Below are positions 18,801 to 27,222 of a DNA stretch of 51,982 bases, in pieces (the stretch's first letter is position 1; the number at the start of each line of letters is the position of its first letter). Source of the DNA: Paludisphaera rhizosphaerae (GTDB lineage Bacteria; Planctomycetota; Planctomycetia; Isosphaerales; Isosphaeraceae); assembly GCF_011065895.1 (NCBI RefSeq), contig NZ_JAALCR010000037.1, positions 1 through 51,982 on the forward strand, written 5' to 3'. The notes beneath the pieces are model-generated. The model was not told the origin of the DNA and did not search any database. It saw only the letters and a list, made by a program, of their open reading frames with translations. The position numbers were made by a program, and so were the translations under genes.

Positions 18801-20947
18801 CCGGCGACGTGCGGGCCGTCGACGAGCAGATAAGTCAGCCGGCGATTCGCCTCGCGAGCCGGCGACCAGTCGTGCAGCAACACCCCGTCCGCGCCGGTGG
18901 CGGCTTCCAGGACGACCTGGCCGGCGTCGCAGATCAAAACCCGCGCGTTCGGTCGGCCCTTCCCGGTCTTCGCATCCTGGGCGAAGACGAGCACCTGATC
19001 GCGGGACGTTTTCACGATGGCGTCGAGGTCGCTGGCGACCACCAGGGTCGTCGCCTGGAGCGTCTTCTGGTCGGTGACCTTCACCACGTAGACGCCCGGC
19101 GTTTCCAGCTTCTTCAACGCGTAGTCGACCGAGACCGGCTTGAACCGGGCATAGCCGGGGACGTCTTCGGTCCACTCGGCGTCGGGGGCGACGAGGCCGA
19201 TGTCGAGCGATTCCACGTTCTCGAAGCCGTGCTTCTTGCGGAAATACGCCTCGGCGTTCAGCTTGTAGGCCGTGAACGTCAGCCGTTCCAGGTTCCTTGT
19301 GGAGATCTGGAGATTCGCCGTCTCACCAGTGCGGAAGCTGCGCGGTGTGACGACGGTCAGCGTCGTCGATTCCATCACGGCGATTCGCTGCGCCGCCTGC
19401 ATGGCCCACGGCTGCGTCTTGATCTTCTTGTAGGCCTCGACGGCCTCGGCGAGCTTGCCCTTTCGTTCCTCCAGGATTGTGCCGGTGAGGAACTGAGCGT
19501 GCGCGGCGGGCTCGGTGTCCGGGAACTTACCGAGGAGAGTCGACCAGGCGGCGATCGCCTCGTCGTCGTGCTTCTCCTCGGCGTGGCTCCAACCGATCTG
19601 GAAGAGGACCTCCGGGACGCGGGCGTCGAGAGGGTTCTGGGCGACGAACTCGCTCCAGGCAGCGCGGGCGTCGCCGAAACGACCCAGACGGACGAGATCC
19701 TGGGCCTTGGATAGCTTTGCCGACAGAATAGCTCGCTGGGCGTCCGCGCTCTGGGGACCGTCGGGGTACTTGGCCAGATATCCCTGCCAGGCGGCGACCG
19801 CCTCGTCGAACCGAAGCTGCGATCGAAGGACGTCGCCCACCTGATACGCGGCCGTCATCGACAGCTCGGCCAGATCCTTGCGAGCCTCGTCCGTCTCGGC
19901 CTTGTAGCCTTCTCCAGTAAGGAATCGATGGAAGGCGTCGAGGGCTTCCTCGTGTCGGTTCCGGGCCAGATAGGACGCGGCGATCTCGTACGCCGCGCGG
20001 ACCGCTCGGGGGTGGGTCGGATAGGCGGCCAGGAACCGCTTCAAGGCGGCGACTCCCAGCGTCAGGCTCTGGGAGTCGGGCGGGTTCGGTACGCCGTAGG
20101 TTGCGGGGATCAGGGCGAGGGCCTGGGCTCGCGCGTCGTCATCGGCCGGGGTTCGGGCTTCCGGCTTCATGCGCTCCACGTCGCGGGCCAGGTCGGTCCA
20201 GGCGAGACGGGCGTCCAGCGGGCGGCCGGAGTCTCGGAGAGCCTCGCCCAGCATCAGCCGGGCGGCCGAGCGTCCGGGGAGGTTGGGGAAGTCCTTGAGT
20301 CGAGCTTCCAACTCGGTCACGGCGCGAGGATGGTCGCCGAGGATTCGGCTGACTCGGGCGATCTCGACAGTCAGGTCGCCCCGCGCAGCGGCTCCCTTGG
20401 CCAGCAATCGAGCCTGGATCAGCAGCTCACGAGCGCCCTGGGGATCTGGGGGAGTTACGGGGTCGTCGGGCTTGAGGAGACCCCGGGCGAACGACTTATA
20501 GACGTCGGCCAGCCGATCCTTGCGTTCGTCGGCCAGGAGCGGGATCGCGGAGGCTCGCGCCAGCTCCTCGGCGCGGACGGCGTCGCCCGCAGCCAGCTCC
20601 AGGGTGGCCAGCTCGTAGCGAATCTTGGGGATCCAGACGCTCTTCGGGTGGGCCTCCATCGCCTTGCGGAGCCCTTCCCGCGCCGGATCTCGGCGGCCGT
20701 CCAGGCGGTCGGAAATCGCGATGAGGAATTCCAGGTAAGCCTGCTCATCGTCGCCGTTCGCCTTGCCTCGAAGCGCCGACAGCTCGGCGCGAGCCTCGGC
20801 GAATCGGCGTTCCTGCAAGGCCGCGACCACCTCGCCGGGGATCGTCGGCGCGGCGGCCGGTGGGGCGCCTTTCACGTCGTCGGGGGCGATCACCCCAGTC
20901 AGAGAGGCGGCGACAAGCGACCCAATCCATGTGCAGAAGAGAGGCAT
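12878..20947 (-). CDS. Giant alpha-2-macroglobulin-like protein with TPR blocks at both ends
   Basis: The 2689-residue exported protein begins with a short hydrophobic signal (about 5-20). Approximate order: TPR-type helical repeats (30-520); macroglobulin strands including YTDRPAYRPGQ near 737, the canonical MG2 phrase; further MG/bait domains; a Gly/Ala/Pro-rich bait-like stretch before the A2M core; the A2M core starting near 1324 (TLWGVNEAPREQF); an alpha-toroid (about 1550-1850); a C-terminal MG segment; a second TPR block (about 2065-2400); and a further MG-like module from about 2443. The thioester region reads WGCFPPPTTADR at Cys1558, so the C-x-E-Q thioester is absent. Bacterial A2M proteins are periplasmic protease traps or lipoproteins; no lipobox is evident. 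The ATG at 20947 has GGAGG nine bases upstream; an upstream start at 21091 would add 48 residues lacking a signal peptide. Confidence 0.87.
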   Translation of the reverse strand: MPLFCTWIGSLVAASLTGVIAPDDVKGAPPAAAPTIPGEVVAALQERRFAEARAELSALRGKANGDDEQAYLEFLIAISDRLDGRRDPAREGLRKAMEAHPKSVWIPKIRYELATLELAAGDAVRAEELARASAIPLLADERKDRLADVYKSFARGLLKPDDPVTPPDPQGARELLIQARLLAKGAAARGDLTVEIARVSRILGDHPRAVTELEARLKDFPNLPGRSAARLMLGEALRDSGRPLDARLAWTDLARDVERMKPEARTPADDDARAQALALIPATYGVPNPPDSQSLTLGVAALKRFLAAYPTHPRAVRAAYEIAASYLARNRHEEALDAFHRFLTGEGYKAETDEARKDLAELSMTAAYQVGDVLRSQLRFDEAVAAWQGYLAKYPDGPQSADAQRAILSAKLSKAQDLVRLGRFGDARAAWSEFVAQNPLDARVPEVLFQIGWSHAEEKHDDEAIAAWSTLLGKFPDTEPAAHAQFLTGTILEERKGKLAEAVEAYKKIKTQPWAMQAAQRIAVMESTTLTVVTPRSFRTGETANLQISTRNLERLTFTAYKLNAEAYFRKKHGFENVESLDIGLVAPDAEWTEDVPGYARFKPVSVDYALKKLETPGVYVVKVTDQKTLQATTLVVASDLDAIVKTSRDQVLVFAQDAKTGKGRPNARVLICDAGQVVLEAATGADGVLLHDWSPAREANRRLTYLLVDGPHVAGSSLGVRAEVSRGLAPRAFIYTDRPAYRPGQTALIRGVVREVAAGQYANTPGASYRFEVVDASGRRIAARDVTLSEFGTFHESVPIDSAAPVGGYQVRVFQPGKSEFSGSFQVQSYVLQPLDLAFDLPRTVYYRGETVEADVIARFQYGAPAADRPVEVSLPDGRKVQGRTDANGKFHVSFPTESLAEEQQIVLVAVLPQDDVRTVAQLSIAVKAFSTQVETDRAVYLTGETFSARVRTTDALGTPTPQELSTALVKVVVDHGRTVEREVERKALKTDAEGRGAVSFRSDDAAGGHFLVRVSGTDRFGNSVVADRPLFISGKDDETTLRLIADRTRYKVGEPARVNLHSRGRAGTALLTWDADRILSYRIVTLAEGDNAVSWDVDGPQFPNFTLTATRMWRDKLDHARLDVAVERDLRVTVKPTKPQVGPGDPVEVEVTALDQLGRPVKAELSLAVVDQALLRRFADPLPPIGRFFYDQTRVGAFAVSSTNTFRYAPATTAVSRAVVDEAERRTALAANAAGRTDVGRSLEGLVAAAPAAPAPVGMMGPGLGGRRGGMAAGKPAAGAAFSDNFAYEPKAEEKAKDADDQRGEGRMLRKRAQLGEDADRSTLWGVNEAPREQFVETAYWNPAVVTGEDGKAKVTFPAPSAMSEYRITARGATGADTLVGEAFSSVTIRRDFFVELKAPPALTQGDRPRFMARIHHMGVAAGAAALKLTAGSGGREQVLPKTVELKGDGVEEVLFDPIEAGEGEMKLTLTATIGDRSDRVAAELPVRPWGVQTFASASGSSSDGATVFVGLPGGRSYENPAMRIVVSPSLERMIVELALGSDLRPFESRKIIWGCFPPPTTADRAADLLAATSALDYLRKARAGDSGDARRLVGRIQGLVSQLTASQRDDGGWGWMAAAPDRPENNAQVSGSDRYTTASVFWALATAGELGLLPDSSVLDKGAAWIEAAISRVDSRDRDARAALLHALSVRKRAGFEAANSLNRERQNLSNAALAHLALTFANLGRPELAAESLAILAPRAKTETPAPGRRPRLYWEGANQAAGLRSTAETTALACLAYARTRPQANELAQGVEWLEAHRFGLGWNPVKAKGPAVAALAAFHGKTTGGGERYKLTVVVNDRKVSEIDVAGAAEAQEIAVPVEAIKANDANRVAFTLEGRGTFHYSVGLTGFTREFGPDQDRNGRIAWVDRRVYWPAEPELDGKTLPVGFSAAVNPSTFENVATHAAYGGRARVGLVVWRNIPSETPVWDRDFLVVEERLPAGTTLIEGTVKSSAASYTLADGVLTFYFPPDVNPGGIQYDVFGWLPGKYKTLPASVRSIDEPGRFHVGEPGSFGVLSPGEPDDDKIRPTPDELYARGKTLFDAGRLAEAAAPLESLYTDWTLRDDVAKDVSRMLLLIDIAHYDARKIVRDFEVVKERSPEMILTFDQLQVIGRAYRDIDEHERAMIVWRGLIEAGYVEDARVGELLRQRGEPLEATAYLVDLWRQYPNTPSIETDFFGLSQVVADAATRSIDDPTLRRKLASAGVTRSGLLLHAARMIQTFLAQSPTNPIADEASLALVGTLLELEDYPAVVKSSARYAAMYPQSRFLDAFQYSQALADFHLGRYDEAVKLAEAIAKATYKDASGADVSSPNKWPAVFILGQIFDARLMPTRALEYYRQAAEQFTDAADAVAYYTRKDLKVDEITVVRPPAEPAVAGGGLRNIGIAPDAAATDGKAQIKLTYRNIARVDVTVHPVDLMQLYLARRNLDAIAGVDLAGITPLFEQSISLGSGDDYEDKTKTIDLPLTKNGAYLVMIRGGDLYASGVVLVSPLEVDVLEEAPAGRLRAVVRDARTKAPASRVQVKVVGSADPEFRSGETDLRGVFAAEGLHGQATVVVRKGISEYAFHRGKAYLGPQPEPIATPGLIREQRDEIQKGVNNVPFSPNQALDANIQSLNRGNNLKQIERLQNRYAVPAEQPPGAAAGGFR

Positions 20948-21376
20948 GGAAACGGCCTCCGAATGGTTCAGAGCGAGAGAGGGGCGGCGCGATCGAGGGC
21001 CGAACGCCTTGTCTTTGGACGTCGGCCCGGCTCCGCGGGTTCCGACGTACCCAGGCTCGTCGACTGACGCAGCCAGGTCCCGTTGGTTCAACGTGCCAGT
21101 CCGGCCCCTCTTAGTCGAGACCCTGAAAACTCGCGCAAGTGCGTGGTTGGGTGTGTGCGTTATTGGCGTTTTCGGCGAAAATGACTAAACCGTGTCGCCC
21201 CCTGGCGTCAGGTTTCGAATGCCGTCTATGAGGAGAATTGTTTTCGTGCCGTGGAGTCGCGGGGCTTAACGAACTGAAACGAAGACAGTCGGCAACTCCG
21301 CTCGACAGACCCGTGGGAATTTCTACAATTCGGTGACGATCCACTCGCGACGAAGACCTGCGGACGGAGACCGAGG
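20948..21376. other. Divergent intergenic region between macroglobulin and LEPR-XLL genes
   Basis: About 430 bases without a convincing gene. It is less GC-rich in its central part (21120-21340) than the flanks. It holds a small palindrome TTTTC-GGC-GAAAA at 21169-21181 and the promoter-like pair listed separately. Promoters for both divergent genes should lie here. Confidence 0.55.
21302..21329 (+). promoter_or_regulatory. Candidate promoter of the LEPR-XLL gene
   Basis: TCGACA (21302-21307) and TACAAT (21324-21329) are each one base from the sigma-70 consensus hexamers, with a 16-base spacer. The start codon at 21377 lies 48 bases downstream. Confidence 0.4.
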
Positions 21377-23179
21377 GTGGCGATAAGCGTGCATGGATTC
21401 TGGCGCAGGTTGGGTGCGGCAGGACGCCGATCGCACGATCGTCGCGGCGCTGTCTCTCGCGGCGGAAGCCGTGGCGGATCTCCTCGCATCGGCGTCATTG
21501 AGACGCTGGAGCCGCGAGTGCTCCTGAACGCCGACTCCGAAACCACCCAGGATCGACTGCCTCCGCCGGAGTCGCTCTATTTCGTGGTTCCCCCTCCGGC
21601 GTCCGAAATCGCCCTGGGATGGGGAGACTCCTCGGCCGACCAGGGGACGTCGGGTCCTCCTGCGCCGAAGAATGAGGTCGCTCCGACCGACGCTCAGCCG
21701 ACCTTTCTGGCTTCGAGGCCGTTCGATTCGATCAACGGACCCATCTCACCCATCCTGAAAGCTCAGGCCGACGCTATCCGCAGCCACATCCTTTCGGCGG
21801 CGGGCATCGACCTTCAGGACGCCGAGGGGAACTCAAAGTCCTCGGAAGATGAGGCGCTGGACGCTTCGCGCACGGATAACTTCGCACCGTCGACGACCGC
21901 CGCCACGCTTGGCTCCCCGATCGTGGAAACGCTGACCGGTCCGCCGAGCCCCGCAGAACTGGAAACGCTTCCGAAGGTTCCGTGGACGCGCAGCTACTCC
22001 TACGCTGGCGCGATCGAAGCCGACAGGGACTCGGTGGCCTTCCGCATCCCCGTCGGGCCGACGACTCAGACGCTGACCGTCGACGTTCGACCTGGCGCCG
22101 ACGGCCAGCTCACCACTCCCAAGATCGATCAGCTGTACCTGATCGGAGCCAACGGCGAGATGCTGGCGGCGATCTCCGGCGTCAAGTTCATGTCGAACGG
22201 CTCGGAGCAGGTCCTGTACATCTCGATCCACGGGGCTCCCGTCGGCGGCCAGTTGTTCATGCGTCTGGTTCGAGGCGACGACGCAGGGACCTACTACGGC
22301 GGCAGCGACGACTCCGACTCGCTCACCAACGTCCAACTCCCCTCGTCGTGGGGATCGTCCAACTACGAGATCAGCATCCTGAGGACGGACGTGGTCTCGA
22401 ACTCCGGGGTCGCGACGGGCGCCTCCTCCTCGGGAGGAGCCTCGTTCATCACGACGCTCCCGACGACGACCGACGCCTCGACGTCGTCCGCGGCCACGTC
22501 CTCTTCCAGCCCGGGGACGGCCTCCTCCAACACGAAGGAGGCGGCGGACTCGCGGGTCGACGAGGTCGCCCAGTCCGAAGAGGATGGAGTTGAACTGGCT
22601 AAGCTGGAGGAAGATCCTCCTTCCGTCTACCTGGGACCGCTGGTCTCTCGGACGGCCGCGCCGCTGGGGCCCGTTCTGGCGACCTACGCCGGCGATCCCG
22701 CTCCTCCGGTCTCACGTGCGGATCGCCCAGCCGGCGACGTTCTGGACGCGCTCGGGGGGGATCTCGATCTCGACCTGCTTCTGAATCTCCGAAGCCGCCG
22801 GGCGACGAGCCATGCGGCAAGACGAGAGGACGACGGGGCGACGATCGCCGAATCGAGGGGGGGAACCGGCGCGCCGATCCTCCTGGCCGGCAACCAACCG
22901 ATCGACCCCCGGACGGAGGCGCTGGCTCTGGCCGCCTCTCTCGACCGGGACGCCGAGTCGGAAGAGCTTCTGGTCGACGCGGCCGACGATCCTCCCCGCG
23001 AGCGTCAGGCCGAGGTCGCCCGCGCCGGTCTCGCGACGCGGGCCGTGGGCTTCCTGATCGGCCTGGGGCTGGCGTCTGGGCCGCTCTATCCCGACCTTGT
23101 CGCCCTGGCTCGTCGAAAGCTGCTTCGCAGAACCCGACCGCTCCGGCGCAGGGCGGCGAAAGGCGGCGGAGGATCGTAA
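21377..23179 (+). CDS. LEPR-XLL domain exported protein of unknown function
   Basis: This 600-residue protein starts with GTG. A strongly basic leader (residues 1-37) is followed by IETLEPRVLLNAD (41-53), an exact LEPR-XLL motif. The central part is Pro/Ser/Thr/Asp-rich and low in complexity, with one beta-sandwich-like domain at about 200-330 (TLTVDVRPGADGQ ... YYGGSDDSDS), reminiscent of bacterial pre-peptidase-type domains. The C-terminus carries a hydrophobic segment near 556-576 (GFLIGLGLASGPLYP) followed by an Arg/Lys-rich tail, the layout of a C-terminal membrane or sorting anchor. No catalytic motif is recognised. It is probably a surface-attached structural protein (inference). Confidence 0.75.
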   Translation: MAISVHGFWRRLGAAGRRSHDRRGAVSRGGSRGGSPRIGVIETLEPRVLLNADSETTQDRLPPPESLYFVVPPPASEIALGWGDSSADQGTSGPPAPKNEVAPTDAQPTFLASRPFDSINGPISPILKAQADAIRSHILSAAGIDLQDAEGNSKSSEDEALDASRTDNFAPSTTAATLGSPIVETLTGPPSPAELETLPKVPWTRSYSYAGAIEADRDSVAFRIPVGPTTQTLTVDVRPGADGQLTTPKIDQLYLIGANGEMLAAISGVKFMSNGSEQVLYISIHGAPVGGQLFMRLVRGDDAGTYYGGSDDSDSLTNVQLPSSWGSSNYEISILRTDVVSNSGVATGASSSGGASFITTLPTTTDASTSSAATSSSSPGTASSNTKEAADSRVDEVAQSEEDGVELAKLEEDPPSVYLGPLVSRTAAPLGPVLATYAGDPAPPVSRADRPAGDVLDALGGDLDLDLLLNLRSRRATSHAARREDDGATIAESRGGTGAPILLAGNQPIDPRTEALALAASLDRDAESEELLVDAADDPPRERQAEVARAGLATRAVGFLIGLGLASGPLYPDLVALARRKLLRRTRPLRRRAAKGGGGS

Positions 23180-23235
23180 CTCGGATCCAGCCCGCGCTCC
23201 GCGGTGCCCGAGTCTGCCGCCGGGTTTCCCATTCA

Positions 23236-23256
23236 ACGCCTCCCTGGGCGTCTTTC
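23236..23256 (+). terminator. Weak hairpin with pyrimidine tail after the LEPR-XLL gene
   Basis: ACGCC and GGCGT form a 5-bp stem with a 6-base loop, followed by CTTTC. It sits between convergent genes. Support is weak. Confidence 0.3.
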
Positions 23257-23313
23257 ATCTCAGATTAGACCGCCGTGGTCGAGTTTCGGCCCTCGCGCTG
23301 ACGCGGCGGTGGG

Positions 23314-26300
23314 TCAGCCGCTGGAGGTCGTCGACGGCGGCGTCGAACGAACCCGGGCCAGGGCGTGAGAGGTCGTCCGGCGGGCGAGTTCCAGCCAACG
23401 CGGGAGGCGATCGGGCCGGGCGGTCAGGCAACGGGCGTAGGCGATCAACACGCCCAGGTCGGTCGCTGGATCTTCGTCCGACCAGGCCGCCGCCTGTTCG
23501 AGGTCGGCCAGTGCCGGCTCGATCAGGGGGGGCGAGAGTTCAATGAAGCAAAGGGCCCGGCCGAGGTAAGCGTCAGCCCGTTCGCGGTCGCGGCGGAGAA
23601 CCAGGGTCCATTCGCGGGCCGCGTCCTGCGTCCGGCCGAGACGGCGTAGCGCCCGGGCTCGATGAATCCGAGCGTAGACGTCGTCGGACCGCGAGACCGC
23701 CAGGTCCAGGTCGTCGAGAGCGGACTCGGGTGCAGGCCCGCCAAGTTTCAGGACGCCGCGAAGTTCCAGCAGGCCGGGATTGTCGGGCGCCAGTTTGAGC
23801 CCGAGCCGGACCTGGCGCTGGGCCTCGCGATCGTCCCCCGCCCAGCTGGAGACCCGCGCGGCGATCAGGTGGGCTTCGGCTGAATTCTGGCTCGAATCCG
23901 CCAGGGCCTCGGCGACGGCGGCCCGAGCCTGACGGTGTCGCCCGAGAGTCGCCAGGATCACGGATCGGGTGAGTCGCAGCCGGTGCGCGACATCGGGACG
24001 AGCGGCGGCGAGTGCGGCGATCCGGCGCTCGGCCGTGACCAGGTCGGCGCGGAGCCGGGGGCCGCCGACCGGGAAAAGCGCGAGGTCCTCGGGGCGGTCG
24101 ATCTGGAGGTCGTCGTAGCGGCCGGCGGCGAGCAGGGCCCTGTCGACCAGACGGTCACGCGCGGGCGTCGGGTCGAGTCGACGGGCCTCGACCGCGTCGA
24201 CCACCGCTTCTTCCCGACGGCTGAGCATCATCCGGACGATCGCGCGCATCGCCAGCAGGTCGCTCCGCTCGTCCTCGCGAGTCTCGCCGTCAACGAGCAA
24301 CTCCAGCGCCGCCTCGGCCGAATCGGGATGGCCCAGACGAAGGTCGAGGAGCGCTCGGCTCCGTCTCGCCGCGACGTCGCCTGGGTTCTGCGTCAACAAC
24401 TCGCCGAAAATCTCCTGCGCTCGCGCCACGTCGCCCGATTCGGCGTAGATGTTGGCAAGGTTGAGCTGCGCCGCTCGGGCCAACTCGCCGTCCGGATCGG
24501 TCTCGATCACCTCCCCGTACCATCGTCGCGCGCCAACGACGTCGCCCAACCTCTGGCGAACGTAGCCCAACTCCAACCGGACTCGCGCGGCTTCAGGACG
24601 CTCGCCCATCTTCGCCAGCGAGGCTTCCAGCTCCTTCAGGGCTTCGGCCCACGATTCCTGCTTGCGACAGAGACGCGCCCGGCTGAACAAGACCCACGGC
24701 GAGTCGGGGTTCACGCCTTTCGCGACGTCGTAGTGCCTGAGAGCCTCGTCGTCCAGGCCCGCCTGGTCCTCCAGATAGCCTAGATAGTATTGATACCAGT
24801 AGTTGGACCAGTTGATCAGGACGGACCGCCGCAGCCAGAGGATGGCGGGCGCCAGTTCGTGGCGGCTGGAATGCAACAACCCGCGCTGGAAGCAGGCCAG
24901 GGCCGATCGCTCGTCCTCCGGGCGAGGCTCGATCGGGGGCCGTCCGATTTCGGGCCGATTGGGGAGCCGCTCCTCGAAGCGTCGTCGCAGCTCGCGCCAG
25001 GGGCCCGGCGAGTCGACGAACCGGAGAGCCTTATCGCAGTGTTCGATCGCTCGTGCGACGGTCTTCTCCCGGACCGGGTTGCGCTCAGGCGTGGGGTCGG
25101 GGAGGGAGGCCTCGACGCCGACCATCCAGAGGAAGAGCAACTCGTTGACCTCGGACTTGAGGCGATCGAGCTCGGCCGGGTCGAGCATGCTCAGGTTGTG
25201 GTCGAGCTTCGTCCAGTCCTTGGCGCCCAGGACGTAGAAAGGTTCCAGCAGCGCCTGGAGCTTCTCAGCAGCGACGGCGCGGCCTTCGGCGACGCCGACG
25301 AACCGCATCCGCAGATCCTCGGCGGCGGCGTGCACGGCCTCGGCCTGCCGGCGTTTCTCGGCTGACCGCTCAGCCAGGTGATACTTGTGGTTGGCGTCGT
25401 CCGCGCGGCGCTCCAGGTCGTTGTAGGCGTGGGGCTCGGTAAGCCGGACCCGGAGTCGCTCGGCGAGATCACGGACGTTCCGCAGGTCGAAGACGCGGGT
25501 CAGAAAGTTCTGGCTGGGGCCTTCCACGAACTGAAGCGCCGCGTCGTACTGGAGCTTGGCCGTCTCGAAATCACGTTTCTGCATCAGTTCGTCGCCCGCC
25601 TCCAGGCGACGGTCCGCCTGGGCCGCGCGATCGGTCCGCTCGATGCTCAGATTGATCGCCGCCGCGCCGGCCGCGCCGCAGGAGATGAGAACGACGGCCG
25701 CGGTCGCGAACCGGAAGCGGTTGCGGCGAATCCGCCGGGCGGCCCGGCTCCACAGGGGCTCGCGCGCGTGAATCAGCGGGAAGTCGTCGGCGACGGCCTG
25801 AAGGTCGGCGGCCAGTTCCTCGGCCGTCTGGTAGCGGTCGTCCGGCGCTGGAGCCAGGCAGCGTTCGAGGACCGCGCGGATCGGCGCAGGGACGTCGACT
25901 TCGTCCGGAAACAGGCCGTGGGGGTCGCGTCGCCGCTCGTCGGCCGAATCGAGAAGCGCCTCGACGACCGACGACGTTTTGCGGGGCGGGGCGAACGGCT
26001 TCACCCCCAGCAGGGCCTCGAACAGCAGGACGCCCATCGAGAAGACGTCCGACCGAGCGTCGACGTGATCGCCGACGGCCTCGGCCAGCGCTTCCAGGTG
26101 CTCCGGGGCCATGTAGTCGACCGTGCCGCCGAGACTCGCCGCCGCTCCGGGCCCGCCGTCGGGGGTGATCGCCTCGTGGGCCAGGTTGAAGTCCAGGAGC
26201 ATCGGCGTGCCGTCGGAGGCGATCAGAACGTTCGACGGCTTGACGTCTCGGTGCAGGACGCCGCGCTCGTGCGCGTGGCCGAGGGCCTCCGCGAGACGGG

Positions 26301-27222
26301 CCCCCCACCAGGCGAGGGCTCTGGGGAAGGTCCGCGCAGCTAGCTCGGTCCGACCCGCCGAGGGGCCTGTGGAGGCGGCGTCCGGCTCCAGGCGGTCGAG
26401 CGCTTCGACCAGAGCGCGACCGCTGGGGGGCCCTTCGCCGCCGGCCCTGTCGACCTCGTCCAGCAGCCTCGACAGCGTCACGCGACCGAAGTAAGGCATG
26501 CAAAGGACGTGCAGCCCGGTCGCCGGTTCCACGCGATGCGAGTGAACCGGGACGATGTGCGTGTGCTGGAGCCGAGCCAGCGTCTGGGGCTCGCGGGAGC
26601 CTCGAAGACTGACCTTCAGGGCGACAGGGCGATCCGCGAGCTGGGTCTCGCGTGCCAGGAAGACCCGCCCGAACGAGCCTCGGCCCAACTCCTCGACAAG
26701 CTGAAAACCGGCGATGGCGTCGCCGGCTTCGGGAAATTTCGGCCGTCCCCCGAGGTCGTCGTCGGTCGTCGTCGTCGTGCCGTGCGATCCCGTCGACCCC
26801 GAGCCTGCACCGACGAGCCGGTGGATGTCCAGCACGCGCCGCAGCGGGCCGGAGAAGTTCTCATATCGGGACAGGAAGGCGTCTGGCTCGGGGGCCTCGC
26901 CGGCCTCTTCCAGCAGGCAGAACTCCTCGTAGATCAGGGCGACGATGGTGTCTTCGCCCAGCTCGGGATAGCGTTCCGCGTACCAGTCGGCGGACGCTCG
27001 TTGTCCTGATTCCCACCGGAGCGACATGTCGGTGCGCAGGATGGCCAGCCGCGCGCCGGGGAACCCGCCGGGCTCGGGCCAGCCGGCGAGGAACGCACGG
27101 GGGTCGGGGCGCGAGCCGTTGGAGTCGGCCTCGCGCCAGGCCTGCTCGTATCGTCGTGTAAGGCGCGCCGCGGAGGGTGTTGAGGCGTCCTCCCACGTCC
27201 GCCCCCAGGCGCCAACGCTCAT
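23314..27222 (-). CDS. Ser/Thr protein kinase with TPR arm, coupled to an ECF sigma factor
   Basis: The 1302-residue protein has an N-terminal helical module (about 15-135) containing the phrase ADWYAERYPELG, followed by a low-complexity linker. The kinase domain spans about 172-480: Gly-loop GRGSFGRV (180-187), lysine 203, HRDVKPSN (324-331) and DFN (344-346) instead of DFG. A membrane helix lies near 505-525, and a long TPR-rich arm fills the rest. Its ATG overlaps the sigma-factor stop codon (ATGA at 27219-27222), so translation is probably coupled. Kinases of this build next to ECF factors are a planctomycete theme; the kinase may control the sigma factor by phosphorylation (inference). 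Confidence 0.9.
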   Translation of the reverse strand: MSVGAWGRTWEDASTPSAARLTRRYEQAWREADSNGSRPDPRAFLAGWPEPGGFPGARLAILRTDMSLRWESGQRASADWYAERYPELGEDTIVALIYEEFCLLEEAGEAPEPDAFLSRYENFSGPLRRVLDIHRLVGAGSGSTGSHGTTTTTDDDLGGRPKFPEAGDAIAGFQLVEELGRGSFGRVFLARETQLADRPVALKVSLRGSREPQTLARLQHTHIVPVHSHRVEPATGLHVLCMPYFGRVTLSRLLDEVDRAGGEGPPSGRALVEALDRLEPDAASTGPSAGRTELAARTFPRALAWWGARLAEALGHAHERGVLHRDVKPSNVLIASDGTPMLLDFNLAHEAITPDGGPGAAASLGGTVDYMAPEHLEALAEAVGDHVDARSDVFSMGVLLFEALLGVKPFAPPRKTSSVVEALLDSADERRRDPHGLFPDEVDVPAPIRAVLERCLAPAPDDRYQTAEELAADLQAVADDFPLIHAREPLWSRAARRIRRNRFRFATAAVVLISCGAAGAAAINLSIERTDRAAQADRRLEAGDELMQKRDFETAKLQYDAALQFVEGPSQNFLTRVFDLRNVRDLAERLRVRLTEPHAYNDLERRADDANHKYHLAERSAEKRRQAEAVHAAAEDLRMRFVGVAEGRAVAAEKLQALLEPFYVLGAKDWTKLDHNLSMLDPAELDRLKSEVNELLFLWMVGVEASLPDPTPERNPVREKTVARAIEHCDKALRFVDSPGPWRELRRRFEERLPNRPEIGRPPIEPRPEDERSALACFQRGLLHSSRHELAPAILWLRRSVLINWSNYWYQYYLGYLEDQAGLDDEALRHYDVAKGVNPDSPWVLFSRARLCRKQESWAEALKELEASLAKMGERPEAARVRLELGYVRQRLGDVVGARRWYGEVIETDPDGELARAAQLNLANIYAESGDVARAQEIFGELLTQNPGDVAARRSRALLDLRLGHPDSAEAALELLVDGETREDERSDLLAMRAIVRMMLSRREEAVVDAVEARRLDPTPARDRLVDRALLAAGRYDDLQIDRPEDLALFPVGGPRLRADLVTAERRIAALAAARPDVAHRLRLTRSVILATLGRHRQARAAVAEALADSSQNSAEAHLIAARVSSWAGDDREAQRQVRLGLKLAPDNPGLLELRGVLKLGGPAPESALDDLDLAVSRSDDVYARIHRARALRRLGRTQDAAREWTLVLRRDRERADAYLGRALCFIELSPPLIEPALADLEQAAAWSDEDPATDLGVLIAYARCLTARPDRLPRWLELARRTTSHALARVRSTPPSTTSSG

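Noticed and set aside
20948-21091. 48-residue N-terminal extension of the macroglobulin protein
   Set aside because: It would hide the signal peptide; the ATG at 20947 has GGAGG nine bases upstream.
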